From assembly GCF_015711015.1 (NCBI RefSeq), contig NZ_CP064653.1, positions 2,418,001 to 2,482,000 on the forward strand: a stretch of 64,000 nucleotides of DNA, written 5' to 3'. Positions 1-7,639 of the stretch are shown one piece after another. The stretch is from Methylomonas sp. LL1. GTDB taxonomy: Bacteria; Pseudomonadota; Gammaproteobacteria; Methylococcales; Methylomonadaceae. Made by a program: the position numbers and the translations under genes. The notes under the pieces were generated by a model. It was given only the letters and a program-made list of their open reading frames with translations, had not been told where the DNA came from and made no database searches. Positions within the stretch are counted from its first letter, which is position 1. The number at the start of each line of letters is the position of its first letter.

Positions 1-2
1 AT

Positions 3-1649
3 TTGCTGATCAAGTTGAGTGGCGGGCGAATTTTCGATCCCGCGCAGAACCTGCATGACGAACAGCGCGACCTGTTTATCCGCGACGGCCTGATGACAAA
101 CGATCCCGGCCGGGATGCCAAGTTTGACGTAGTGTACGACCTGGCGGGCCAAATTGTCATGGCCGGCGCCGTGGATATTCACAGCCATATCGCCGGTGGC
201 AACGTCAACACCGCCCGCTTGCTGTTGCCGGAACAACACCGCAACCATATGGCTAGGCGCTTAAACCAGCCGTTTAGCACCGCAAAGTGGTCGACGACCG
301 ATATTGGCTACCGCTACGCGCGGATGGGTTACACCACCGTGGTGGAACCGGCCATGTTGCCGGTCAATGCGTTGGACGTTCATCTGCAAATGGCTGACAT
401 TCCGATCCTGGACACGGCCGCACTGGCGATACTGGGTAATGATGACTTGCTTCTGAGATTGATGCGTGACAAGGCCAGTCAAAGCCAAATCAACGATTAC
501 GTCGCCTGGACCTTGAATGCCACTCGCTCACTGGGCCTGAAGGTCATCAATGCCGGCGGCGCCAATGCCTTTAAAAGCAACGTTCGTCAATTCGATCTGG
601 ACGATATCGTGCCCGACTACGGCGTCAGCTCCAGGCAGATTCTGCAAACCTTGCAAACTGCCGCCTGCCAGCTCGGCGTGCCGCACCCGGTGCATGTGCA
701 TTGCAACAACTTAGGCATTCCCGGCAACGTCGACACCATCATCGCTACCATGGAAGCCGCGCAAGGGCTGCCGATGCATTTGGCCCACGTCCAGTTTTAC
801 GCCTACGGCAACGAAGGCGCGAAAGGATTTTCCTCGGCGGCAGCACAGCTACTAGAAGCCTTCAACCGCCACCCCAACATCACCATGGATGTCGGCCAAG
901 TACTGTTTGGCCAAACTGTGACCATTTCCGGCGATGTCATCGCTCAATACAGTCGCCACGCTGATGCCAGCCCCAACAAGTGGGTGATGTGGGATGCCGA
1001 ATGCGAAGGTTCCGGCGGCGTGGTGCCTTATCGCTACCGCGAGGCCAGCTTCGTCAACACCTTGCAATGGGCGATTGGTTTGGAGCTGTTTTTGCTAGCC
1101 GAAGCCCCGGAACAACTGTTTTTCACCACCGACCACCCCAACGGTGCGCCGTTTACGGCCTATCCGGAATTAATCCGGCTGTTGATGGACGCCGATTACC
1201 GGCAAGCGTATATGGCTCATTTGAATCAAGAGGCTTTGGCCTTGACCTTGTTGCCGAATCTGACTCGAGAATTTAGCTTGAGTGAAATTGCCACCATGAC
1301 CCGTTCCGCCGCTGCGCGCTTGCTAGGCTTGCACGACCGAGGCCAGCTTGCGCCGGGTGCCATCGGCGATATAGCTGTATATAAACCGCAAGCCGATTAT
1401 CGCGCCATGTTCGCCGATGCCGCTTTGTTGTTCAAAAACGGTCGCTTGGTAGTCAAAGACGGCGAAGTCATTGCCCGGCCCGCCGGACATGCTCAAACCG
1501 TTCAACCTGATTTCGACCGGCACATCGAACGCGATATTCAAAACCACTTCGACCGCTTTTACAGCCTGAAATTAAACAACTTCAAAATCGACGATGTCGC
1601 CTTTAACCTCGACGATAACCAACGCTTCCGCAGCGTCGCAAGCCATTAA
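3..1649 (+). CDS. fhcA: Formylmethanofuran dehydrogenase subunit A (formyltransferase/hydrolase complex Fhc subunit A)
   Basis: Amidohydrolase-fold subunit of the Fhc complex, which in aerobic methylotrophs releases formate from the formyl group carried by methanofuran in the tetrahydromethanopterin-linked formaldehyde oxidation pathway (cytoplasm). Seen: an HSH metal motif at residues 60-62, a candidate carboxylated lysine near K180, HVH at 231-233, a histidine in AHVQFYAYGN near 262, and the late TTDHPNGAPF aspartate motif, all in the order expected of FwdA/FmdA/FhcA. About 548 aa, the usual family length. The first in-frame start is a TTG at position 3 and the window begins just before it, so the true start may lie upstream. 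The next gene follows after 15 bp, so the downstream metal/pterin genes may share its transcript. Confidence 0.9.
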   Translation: MLIKLSGGRIFDPAQNLHDEQRDLFIRDGLMTNDPGRDAKFDVVYDLAGQIVMAGAVDIHSHIAGGNVNTARLLLPEQHRNHMARRLNQPFSTAKWSTTDIGYRYARMGYTTVVEPAMLPVNALDVHLQMADIPILDTAALAILGNDDLLLRLMRDKASQSQINDYVAWTLNATRSLGLKVINAGGANAFKSNVRQFDLDDIVPDYGVSSRQILQTLQTAACQLGVPHPVHVHCNNLGIPGNVDTIIATMEAAQGLPMHLAHVQFYAYGNEGAKGFSSAAAQLLEAFNRHPNITMDVGQVLFGQTVTISGDVIAQYSRHADASPNKWVMWDAECEGSGGVVPYRYREASFVNTLQWAIGLELFLLAEAPEQLFFTTDHPNGAPFTAYPELIRLLMDADYRQAYMAHLNQEALALTLLPNLTREFSLSEIATMTRSAAARLLGLHDRGQLAPGAIGDIAVYKPQADYRAMFADAALLFKNGRLVVKDGEVIARPAGHAQTVQPDFDRHIERDIQNHFDRFYSLKLNNFKIDDVAFNLDDNQRFRSVASH

Positions 1650-1664
1650 CTCAACCTGTTAGCC

Positions 1665-3449
1665 ATGAATGCCTTAGTAGTCAAAACCGAAGATAATCTC
1701 GAAACCTTACGCCACGATACCGCGCATCTTTTGGCCCAAGCCGTCAAGGAACTCTATCCAGACACGCAAGTGGCGATTGGTCCGGCCATCGAAAACGGCT
1801 TTTATTACGATTTTGCCTTTGCCGAACCGGTGTCAACCGATGCCTTGCCCCTCATCGAACAACGCATGCGCGACATCGTCGAGCGTGCCGACAGTATCAC
1901 CCGCGAACAATGGAGCCGGGACCAGGCCATGGTCTTTTTCAGTCTGAGCAACGAACCTTTCAAAACGGAACTGATCGCCCGTATTCCCGAGCATGAACCG
2001 ATTTCAATCTACCGCCAGGGGCAATTTACCGACCTGTGCCGTGGCCCGCACGGTGCGGATACCGGGCAAATAGGACTAGCCTTCAAGCTGCTCAAATTGA
2101 CCGGTGCCTACTGGCAAGGCGATCACAAACAGCCCATGCTGCAGCGTATCTACGGCACGGTATGGCCGACACAAACCGAACTGGATAGCTATCTCAAACA
2201 ATTGCAGGAAGCGGAATTACGCGACCATCGCCGTTTGGGCAAAGAGATGGACTTATTTCATTTCCAGGAACAGGCGCCTGGCTCGGTATTTTGGCATACC
2301 AAAGGCTGGCGTTTGTTTCAGCGTTTGATCGGCTATTTGCGCCAACGGCAGACGGCGGCGGGCTACCAGGAAATCAACACGCCGGATGTCATGGATATTG
2401 CTATGTGGGAAGCCTCCGGCCACTGGGAAAAATTCGGCGAACACATGTTTACCACCCAAACCCCGGATGAGCGGGTGTTTGCGCTGAAGCCGATGAACTG
2501 CCCAGGCGGTGTGCAGGTTTTCAAACAGGGTTTGCGTAGCTATCGGCAATTACCGTTGCGCTTGGCGGAGTTCGGCAAGGTGCATCGATACGAGCCGTCC
2601 GGTGCCTTGCACGGTCTGATGCGGGTGCGTTCCTTCACCCAGGACGATGCGCATATCTTTTGCAGCGAGCAGCAGATTACTCAAGAAAGCCTGAACATCT
2701 GCGAACTAATTTTAAGCATCTATCGCGACTTCGGTTTTCATGACATCCGCATCAAATTTTCCGATCGTCCACCACAACGGGTCGGTAGCGATACGGTTTG
2801 GGATCAGGCTGAACAGGCCTTGATTCAAGCCATGCAAACCAGTGGTCTGCCGTATACGCATAATCCCGGCGAAGGGGCGTTTTACGGGCCGAAGCTGGAA
2901 TTCGTGCTACGCGATGCGGTGGGGCGCGACTGGCAATGCGGCACGCTGCAAGTCGATTTAAATTTGCCAGGTCGCTTGGGAGCCAGCTATATCGACGCAG
3001 ATGGTAACAAGCAAACCCCGGTGATGTTGCATCGGGCCTTGTTCGGTTCTCTGGAGCGTTTTACCGGCATCTTGCTGGAGCATTATGCCGGTTGGCTGCC
3101 GTTCTGGCTGGCTCCGCTGCAAGTCGTGGTCGCGCCCATCAGCGAACAAACCGAAGCCTATGCGCTGGAGGTTGCCGAGCAATTTCACAGCGTCGGATTG
3201 ACGGTGGAAAGTGATTTACGCAACGAAAAAATCGGCTACAAGGTGCGCGAACACAGTTTGGCCAAAGTGCCGCTGTTGATCGTGGTCGGTCAGCGGGAAA
3301 TGCAAGACGGCCAAGTCACACTGCGCTGGCTGCACGGCGGGCATCAACAAAACTTGCCGCTAGCGCAAGCCGTGACCGAACTGGCCGAGCAAAACCGTTT
3401 CCCTTCATGCCTATCCACTGATAGAACAGGACAAGTTGAAAACCCATGA
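1665..3449 (+). CDS. thrS: Threonyl-tRNA synthetase paralogue lacking the TGS domain
   Basis: Class II threonyl-tRNA synthetase of 594 aa. It starts directly at the editing domain (HDTAH, H17/H21; CRGPH, C125/H129), so the N-terminal TGS domain of the usual ~640-aa enzyme is missing. Catalytic-domain zinc ligands are present: C279 in MNCPGG, H330 in TQDDAH and H456 in MLHRALFG. Each sits 55 residues before its E. coli counterpart (C334, H385, H511), which fits loss of only the N-terminus. The anticodon-binding domain occupies about 485-580. It overlaps queD by 4 bp (ATGA). Duplicate thrS genes are known members of zinc-stress (Zur/COG0523) clusters, and the folE2 and CobW neighbours fit that. 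Whether it is the only thrS of the genome cannot be seen here. Confidence 0.9.
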   Translation: MNALVVKTEDNLETLRHDTAHLLAQAVKELYPDTQVAIGPAIENGFYYDFAFAEPVSTDALPLIEQRMRDIVERADSITREQWSRDQAMVFFSLSNEPFKTELIARIPEHEPISIYRQGQFTDLCRGPHGADTGQIGLAFKLLKLTGAYWQGDHKQPMLQRIYGTVWPTQTELDSYLKQLQEAELRDHRRLGKEMDLFHFQEQAPGSVFWHTKGWRLFQRLIGYLRQRQTAAGYQEINTPDVMDIAMWEASGHWEKFGEHMFTTQTPDERVFALKPMNCPGGVQVFKQGLRSYRQLPLRLAEFGKVHRYEPSGALHGLMRVRSFTQDDAHIFCSEQQITQESLNICELILSIYRDFGFHDIRIKFSDRPPQRVGSDTVWDQAEQALIQAMQTSGLPYTHNPGEGAFYGPKLEFVLRDAVGRDWQCGTLQVDLNLPGRLGASYIDADGNKQTPVMLHRALFGSLERFTGILLEHYAGWLPFWLAPLQVVVAPISEQTEAYALEVAEQFHSVGLTVESDLRNEKIGYKVREHSLAKVPLLIVVGQREMQDGQVTLRWLHGGHQQNLPLAQAVTELAEQNRFPSCLSTDRTGQVENP

Positions 3450-3859
3450 CCCTCTCTGAACAAACGCCGACGACTTACGGCCTTTATACTCTAAAAGTAA
3501 ACGCCCAATTTTGCTCCGCGCATGCCTTGCGCGATTATCCCGGCGATTGCCGCCGTCTGCATGGGCATAACTGGAAAGTCGAAACCGAGGTAGAAGCCAG
3601 GGTGCTTGATGATATCGGTATCGCCATCGATTTCAAAGCCATCAAGGCTGCGACCCGGCAACTGGCGGATAGCCTGGATCACCAGTTTTTGAACGACATC
3701 GAACCCTTCGACCGCATCAACCCCAGCGCCGAAAACCTAGCTGCCTGGTTTTACCGCCAATTATCGATCACCCTGAATAGCGCACATGTCAACGTCGCTG
3801 CCGTCACGCTATGGGAAACCGACAATGCCTGCGTCCGTTACAGCGAGGTCGCCGCATGA
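3446..3859 (+). CDS. queD: 6-pyruvoyl-tetrahydropterin synthase / 6-carboxytetrahydropterin synthase family protein
   Basis: 137-aa member of the PTPS/QueD fold, acting on 7,8-dihydroneopterin triphosphate, the product of GTP cyclohydrolase I. Seen: zinc ligands H26, H39 and H41, catalytic cysteine C35 in the CRRLHGH motif (CxxxHGH), D78-H79 in LDHQFL, and E124 in LWET. This is the classical Cys-type (PTPS-I/QueD) active site, not the Glu-type PTPS-III. It overlaps thrS and folE2 by 4 bp on either side, so the three genes are probably translationally coupled. Standing beside folE2 and fhcA it may serve queuosine synthesis, a zinc-stress duplicate of that step, or pterin supply for tetrahydromethanopterin. 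The sequence alone does not decide. Confidence 0.85.
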   Translation: MTLSEQTPTTYGLYTLKVNAQFCSAHALRDYPGDCRRLHGHNWKVETEVEARVLDDIGIAIDFKAIKAATRQLADSLDHQFLNDIEPFDRINPSAENLAAWFYRQLSITLNSAHVNVAAVTLWETDNACVRYSEVAA

Positions 3860-4650
3860 ACTCCTGTAAAATCGAAGACATCCAAGACCGCGCCGACAGC
3901 CGCCGCATTGCCATCGACAAAGTCGGCATTAAGGACATCCTGCATCCGGTGCGGATTAAGGACAAGAGCTGTGGCGAACAACATACCGTGGCCCGCTTTG
4001 ATATGTACGTGAATCTGCCGCATGCCTTCAAGGGCACTCACATGTCGCGCTTCGTCGAGATATTAAATAGCCATGACAGGGAGATCAGCATCGCTTCGTT
4101 CCCGGCCATGTTGCAAGAAATGCTGCAGCGGCTGGAAGCCGAATCCGGTTATATCGAAATGCGCTTTCCGTACTTCGTCGAGAAAGCCGCGCCGGTCAGC
4201 GGCGTGCGCAGTTTGCTGGATTATCAGGTCAGCTTCATCGGCGAAATCGACAGTACCGGCTGCCGGATCAAAGTCAAAATCGTGGCGCCGGTCACCAGCC
4301 TGTGCCCGTGTTCCAAGGAGATTTCCGAGCGCGGCGCCCATAATCAGCGGTCGCATGTGACGATCACCGTGTCGGCCAGTGAATTTATCTGGATTGAAGA
4401 ACTGATCACGCTGGTGGAGTCTGAAGCCTCATCGCCGATCTACGGCCTGCTGAAACGCCCTGATGAAAAATATGTAACTGAATATGCCTACGATCACCCT
4501 AAGTTCGTCGAAGACATGGTCCGCGATGTCGCGGCTCGACTGGAGGCTGAGTCTCGTATTGCCGCCTATTGCGTGGAATCGGAGAACTTCGACTCGATAC
4601 ATAACCACTCGGCTTATGCGCTAATCGAGCGCCGCAAGCCGCAACCCTAA
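3856..4650 (+). CDS. folE2: GTP cyclohydrolase I type IB (FolE2/MptA family)
   Basis: 264-aa COG1469 enzyme converting GTP to 7,8-dihydroneopterin triphosphate. I chose the ATG at 3856, which overlaps the queD stop as ATGA; the frame is open further upstream inside queD but that extension is not FolE2-like. Family hallmarks are visible: [20 protein letters not shown] with the catalytic cysteine, and the C-terminal [18 protein letters not shown] stretch. FolE2 does not require zinc, unlike FolE, and is often induced under zinc limitation. The archaeal homologue MptA opens methanopterin synthesis, so location beside fhcA offers a second rationale. Followed after 13 bp by a COG0523 GTPase. Confidence 0.93.
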   Translation: MNSCKIEDIQDRADSRRIAIDKVGIKDILHPVRIKDKSCGEQHTVARFDMYVNLPHAFKGTHMSRFVEILNSHDREISIASFPAMLQEMLQRLEAESGYIEMRFPYFVEKAAPVSGVRSLLDYQVSFIGEIDSTGCRIKVKIVAPVTSLCPCSKEISERGAHNQRSHVTITVSASEFIWIEELITLVESEASSPIYGLLKRPDEKYVTEYAYDHPKFVEDMVRDVAARLEAESRIAAYCVESENFDSIHNHSAYALIERRKPQP

Positions 4651-4663
4651 CCACGGAGAATCC

Positions 4664-5659
4664 ATGCAAACCGATTTAAAACTCAATTACCCGGTACCCG
4701 TTACGATACTGACCGGCTTTCTCGGTGCAGGTAAAACCACGTTACTGAACCGCATTCTGACCGAACATCACGGCCAACGCATTGCCGTGATCGAGAACGA
4801 ATTCGGTGAAACCGGCATCGACAACGAACTGCTAGTGCAGGCCGACGAGCAAATCGTAACGATGAATAATGGTTGCATTTGCTGTTCGGTACGGGGCGAT
4901 CTGGTGCGTATCCTTGGAGAATTGTCCGAACGGCGCGAAAATGGCCACATTGACTTCGAACGGGTCGTCATCGAAACCACCGGCCTGGCCGATCCGGCGC
5001 CGGTGGCGCAGACTTTTTTCATCGAGCAGGACATTTCCGAAAACTACAAACTGGATGCCATTGTCACCGTGGTCGATGCGGCCCATGGCCACCGGCAGTT
5101 GGAACAGCATCACGAGGCGCAGGAACAAGTCGGCTTTGCCGACCGCATTCTGCTATCCAAAACCGATCTGGTTGAAGCGGAAATCGTTGCCGACCTGGAA
5201 AGCCGACTGCGGGCGATGAACCCCAGAGCACCGATCAAACGGGTGCATTTCGGCGAAACCGAGTTGCACGATATTCTCGACATCGACGGTTTCAATCTCG
5301 ACGACATTTTGAAAATCGAACCGGATTTTCTGGACGACGTCAGCCATGAACACGAAGACGACATAGGTTCGTTCGTGTTCCGTACCGAGCGGGAACTCGA
5401 CGCGGCACGCATACTGGCCTTTTTAGACATTATGGTCCGCGATTATGGTAACGACCTATTGCGCTATAAAGGCATTTTGAACATCGCCGGCTGCGACAAG
5501 AAAGTGATCTACCAGGGTGTACATATGCTGCTGACGGAAACCTTCGGCAACCCCTGGCAAGCGGGCGAAAGCAAGGTATCCAACCTGGTATTCATCGGCC
5601 GCAATTTGCCCAAACAGGATATGCTGGAGGCGCTGAATTCTTGCCAGGTCGCGGCTTAA
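4664..5659 (+). CDS. COG0523 (CobW/ZigA-like) metal-chaperone GTPase, copy 1
   Basis: 331-aa SIMIBI-class GTPase, a metallochaperone family delivering zinc, cobalt or iron to client proteins. Seen: Walker A GFLGAGKTT at 18-26, the metal-binding CICC motif at 71-74, the switch stretch ENEFGETGID, and a guanine-specificity loop LSKTD at 164-168 (an NKxD variant). It ends in the usual CobW C-terminal domain. A short acidic-histidine stretch (DDVSHEHEDD) lies before that domain. It has its own ribosome site (GGAG) 13 bp after folE2. The context with a spare thrS and folE2 points to zinc homeostasis. The metal is not determinable from sequence. Confidence 0.88.
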   Translation: MQTDLKLNYPVPVTILTGFLGAGKTTLLNRILTEHHGQRIAVIENEFGETGIDNELLVQADEQIVTMNNGCICCSVRGDLVRILGELSERRENGHIDFERVVIETTGLADPAPVAQTFFIEQDISENYKLDAIVTVVDAAHGHRQLEQHHEAQEQVGFADRILLSKTDLVEAEIVADLESRLRAMNPRAPIKRVHFGETELHDILDIDGFNLDDILKIEPDFLDDVSHEHEDDIGSFVFRTERELDAARILAFLDIMVRDYGNDLLRYKGILNIAGCDKKVIYQGVHMLLTETFGNPWQAGESKVSNLVFIGRNLPKQDMLEALNSCQVAA

Positions 5660-5751
5660 TGTTGTGTAGCCTCTAAAAGCAAAACTATCCAAGCCTTGGT
5701 AAACTGTTTCAGAGATCAGCAAGTGTGCTCCGAAACCCTGTTTGCAACTTT

Positions 5752-6717
5752 ATGGAATTAGCCAAAATCCCCGTCACCATCATCACCGGCTTTCTCGGCA
5801 GCGGCAAGACCACGTTGCTGAACCTTTTTTTGGCGGACGGGGTGAAAACGGCGGTGGTGATCAACGAGTTCGGCGCTACGCCAATCGATCAGGATTTGCT
5901 GCAAGCTCAGGACATACCGCTGACCATGCTGGCCGGCGGCTGTCTGTGCTGCCAGATCAAGGGCGCATTGGCGCCAACCTTGAAGAATCTGTGGATGACC
6001 TGGAATAGCGCGGCGGTAAAGCCGTTCGAACGCATCATCATCGAAACCAGCGGAGTCGCCAGCCCCGAACCGATACTGGATACCTTGTTGCGCGAGCGTT
6101 GGCTGTCGGCGCGTTACCGGCTGCGGCAGGTGATCGCCACGCTGGCGATTCCGGCCGCCGCCGCTCAACTGAATAACTTCGCCGAAGCACGCGCCCAGGT
6201 AAGCTGGGCGGACGTATTGCTGTTGACGCATGCCGATTTGGCGAATGCCGAGCAAACCGCCCAAGTCAACGCGCTGCTACAAGCCATCGCCCCGGCCACG
6301 CCTAGACTGCGGTCGACCGAAATCGGCATGCTATCGGACATCGCGGCGCCCAAATTCCGCCAGTTACCGGATGGCGCCGGATTGCCGGCACACGGTTTTC
6401 ACAGCTTATCGCTCTATCTTGATCAAACCCCACCCTGGCCTGAGCTGCAAGGCATTCTGCAAGACTTGCTGGCTCGGCATGCGGCCGAGCTGGTTCGGAT
6501 CAAGGGCGTGGTATACCCAACCGATCAAGCTCTGCCTATAGCCATCCATGCCGCCGCCGGCCATCTCTACCCACCAGCGCCGCTACCGTCCCGCATCGCG
6601 GATGACGGGCGAAGCAGATTGGTTTTCATCGCCAGCTCCGGCATCGAATCATTAGCCCACGAGTTGACCGATACACTGGGATCAATGTTAGGAAAAAATG
6701 CCCTCCGGCTGCATTGA
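5752..6717 (+). CDS. COG0523 (CobW-like) GTPase, copy 2
   Basis: 321 aa from the ATG at 5752; a GTG at 5725 would add nine unlikely residues. Walker A GFLGSGKTT at 13-21 and the metal motif CLCC at 64-67 are intact, and INEFGATPIDQ matches the family switch region. The guanine-specificity loop reads LLLTHADL, so the NKxD asparagine and lysine are both replaced; copy 1 keeps a more canonical SKTD. It is clearly divergent from copy 1 rather than a recent duplication. It lies 92 bp downstream of copy 1 on the same strand, probably at the end of the same operon. Role in metal delivery is inferred from family only. Confidence 0.82.
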   Translation: MELAKIPVTIITGFLGSGKTTLLNLFLADGVKTAVVINEFGATPIDQDLLQAQDIPLTMLAGGCLCCQIKGALAPTLKNLWMTWNSAAVKPFERIIIETSGVASPEPILDTLLRERWLSARYRLRQVIATLAIPAAAAQLNNFAEARAQVSWADVLLLTHADLANAEQTAQVNALLQAIAPATPRLRSTEIGMLSDIAAPKFRQLPDGAGLPAHGFHSLSLYLDQTPPWPELQGILQDLLARHAAELVRIKGVVYPTDQALPIAIHAAAGHLYPPAPLPSRIADDGRSRLVFIASSGIESLAHELTDTLGSMLGKNALRLH

Positions 6718-6801
6718 TGATCGGGCTATCGGATTATTACCGGGATAATCACGCATCTGAAGATGCCGGTAGCAATAAGCAATCGGCGGCAACAACTTCT
6801 G

Positions 6802-6882
6802 GTAGGAGGGGCTTTAGCCGCGACCGGTAGTTTCTCGTCTCAGCCCTTCTTCACCGGCAGTCATTTCCGGCCCACTCCTACA
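6802..6882. repeat. REP-type repeat, one good arm plus a degenerate second arm
   Basis: The arm GTAGGAGGGGCTTTAGCCGC starts at 6802. The opposite arm near 6869-6882 (GGCCCACTCCTAC) is decayed. The same core GGGGCTTTAGCCGCGAC recurs as inverted pairs at about 8.85, 18.8 and 28.75 kb, and as a GGGGCTTCAGCCCC variant at 14.6 kb. It lies between the cobW copy 2 stop and the 3' end of the pilus operon. No RAYT transposase gene is in the window. Confidence 0.75.
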
Positions 6883-7567
6883 TCTTGTCGCAGGGGGTGT
6901 TGCCTCCAGGATCAGGAATTTTCAACAACAGCACCCGGTCATCGCCGCGCGGATCGGCATCACCGTCGTCGATTGGCGTGGTGATGATACCGTTGGGGCC
7001 GGCGGAAACCAAACGGGCCTGATCCGGATAATAGCCGGCCGAGTATTCGGTGCCGGTTCCGTCCGGATCGTAGTACGGAATCTGCAACACGATGGGGCGA
7101 TGCCAGGCATCCGGGACTTGGAAGCCGGCAGTGCTTGTGATGGCGGCATGCACTTTGCCGGCGGGGTTGCCGCTCGCATCGAAGACGTCGATAAAACTCG
7201 CGTCGAGTCCACCGGGCGCCGATTCGCCGCCTTGCAAATAGGGGCCACGCCAGCCGATAGCGGTGGATGGTTTGTAAACGCCCCAGCCAGCCGGCTTTTC
7301 GAACAAGTAGCGCAAATTGTAGTCGGTGCTCGCCGGTTGATTGCGCGGCATCTGGCCTAGAAGGTCGTCGTAATAACCAGGCCCGCCGCCGCCCACGATC
7401 GCTTCCTTGACCGCCAGCATTGTGGCGTCGGTGGCTTGGCACGCGGCCATCTGTCCGGTGCCGGCCACATAAGGCAGCGCCAAACCGCCGAGCGCGATCA
7501 TAATCAACAGCACCACGGCCAATTCCAGCAAGGTCAAACCTTGCTGTCTGATTTTGTTATCCATCAT
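6878..7567 (-). CDS. Type II/IV pseudopilin, last gene of the pilus-like operon
   Basis: 229 aa from the double ATG at 7567, chosen because GAGG lies 7 nt upstream; a longer frame to 7633 has no good start. The prepilin peptidase motif is IRQQG|LTLLE, with glycine at -1 and glutamate at +5, followed by a hydrophobic helix ending LPYV. The rest is a globular domain rich in Gly, Pro and Asp (YYDPDGTGTEY, DDGDADPRGDD) reminiscent of GspG-type calcium-binding ends. The helix region resembles that of the major pilin-like protein at 18962-19801, suggesting a common origin. Role as minor or tip pilin is inferred. Confidence 0.75.
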   Translation of the reverse strand: MMDNKIRQQGLTLLELAVVLLIMIALGGLALPYVAGTGQMAACQATDATMLAVKEAIVGGGGPGYYDDLLGQMPRNQPASTDYNLRYLFEKPAGWGVYKPSTAIGWRGPYLQGGESAPGGLDASFIDVFDASGNPAGKVHAAITSTAGFQVPDAWHRPIVLQIPYYDPDGTGTEYSAGYYPDQARLVSAGPNGIITTPIDDGDADPRGDDRVLLLKIPDPGGNTPCDKM

Positions 7568-7639
7568 CCCATTACCTCGTCGGAAGCTGTGTATGCGGGG
7601 ACTTTTAGCGGCGAATGAAAAGGCCAAGCGCAATACGGC

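Noticed and set aside
3856-3856. Longer folE2 start at 3811
   Set aside because: The added 15 residues lie inside queD and are unlike FolE2; the ATGA overlap start is preferred.
1650-5751. Zur box within the thrS-folE2-cobW cluster
   Set aside because: No GAAATGTTATANTATAACATTTC-like palindrome was seen in the short gaps; a site upstream of fhcA is outside the window.
6763-6984. Plus-strand frame across the REP at 6.8 kb
   Set aside because: It is composed of REP and antisense to the pseudopilin gene.
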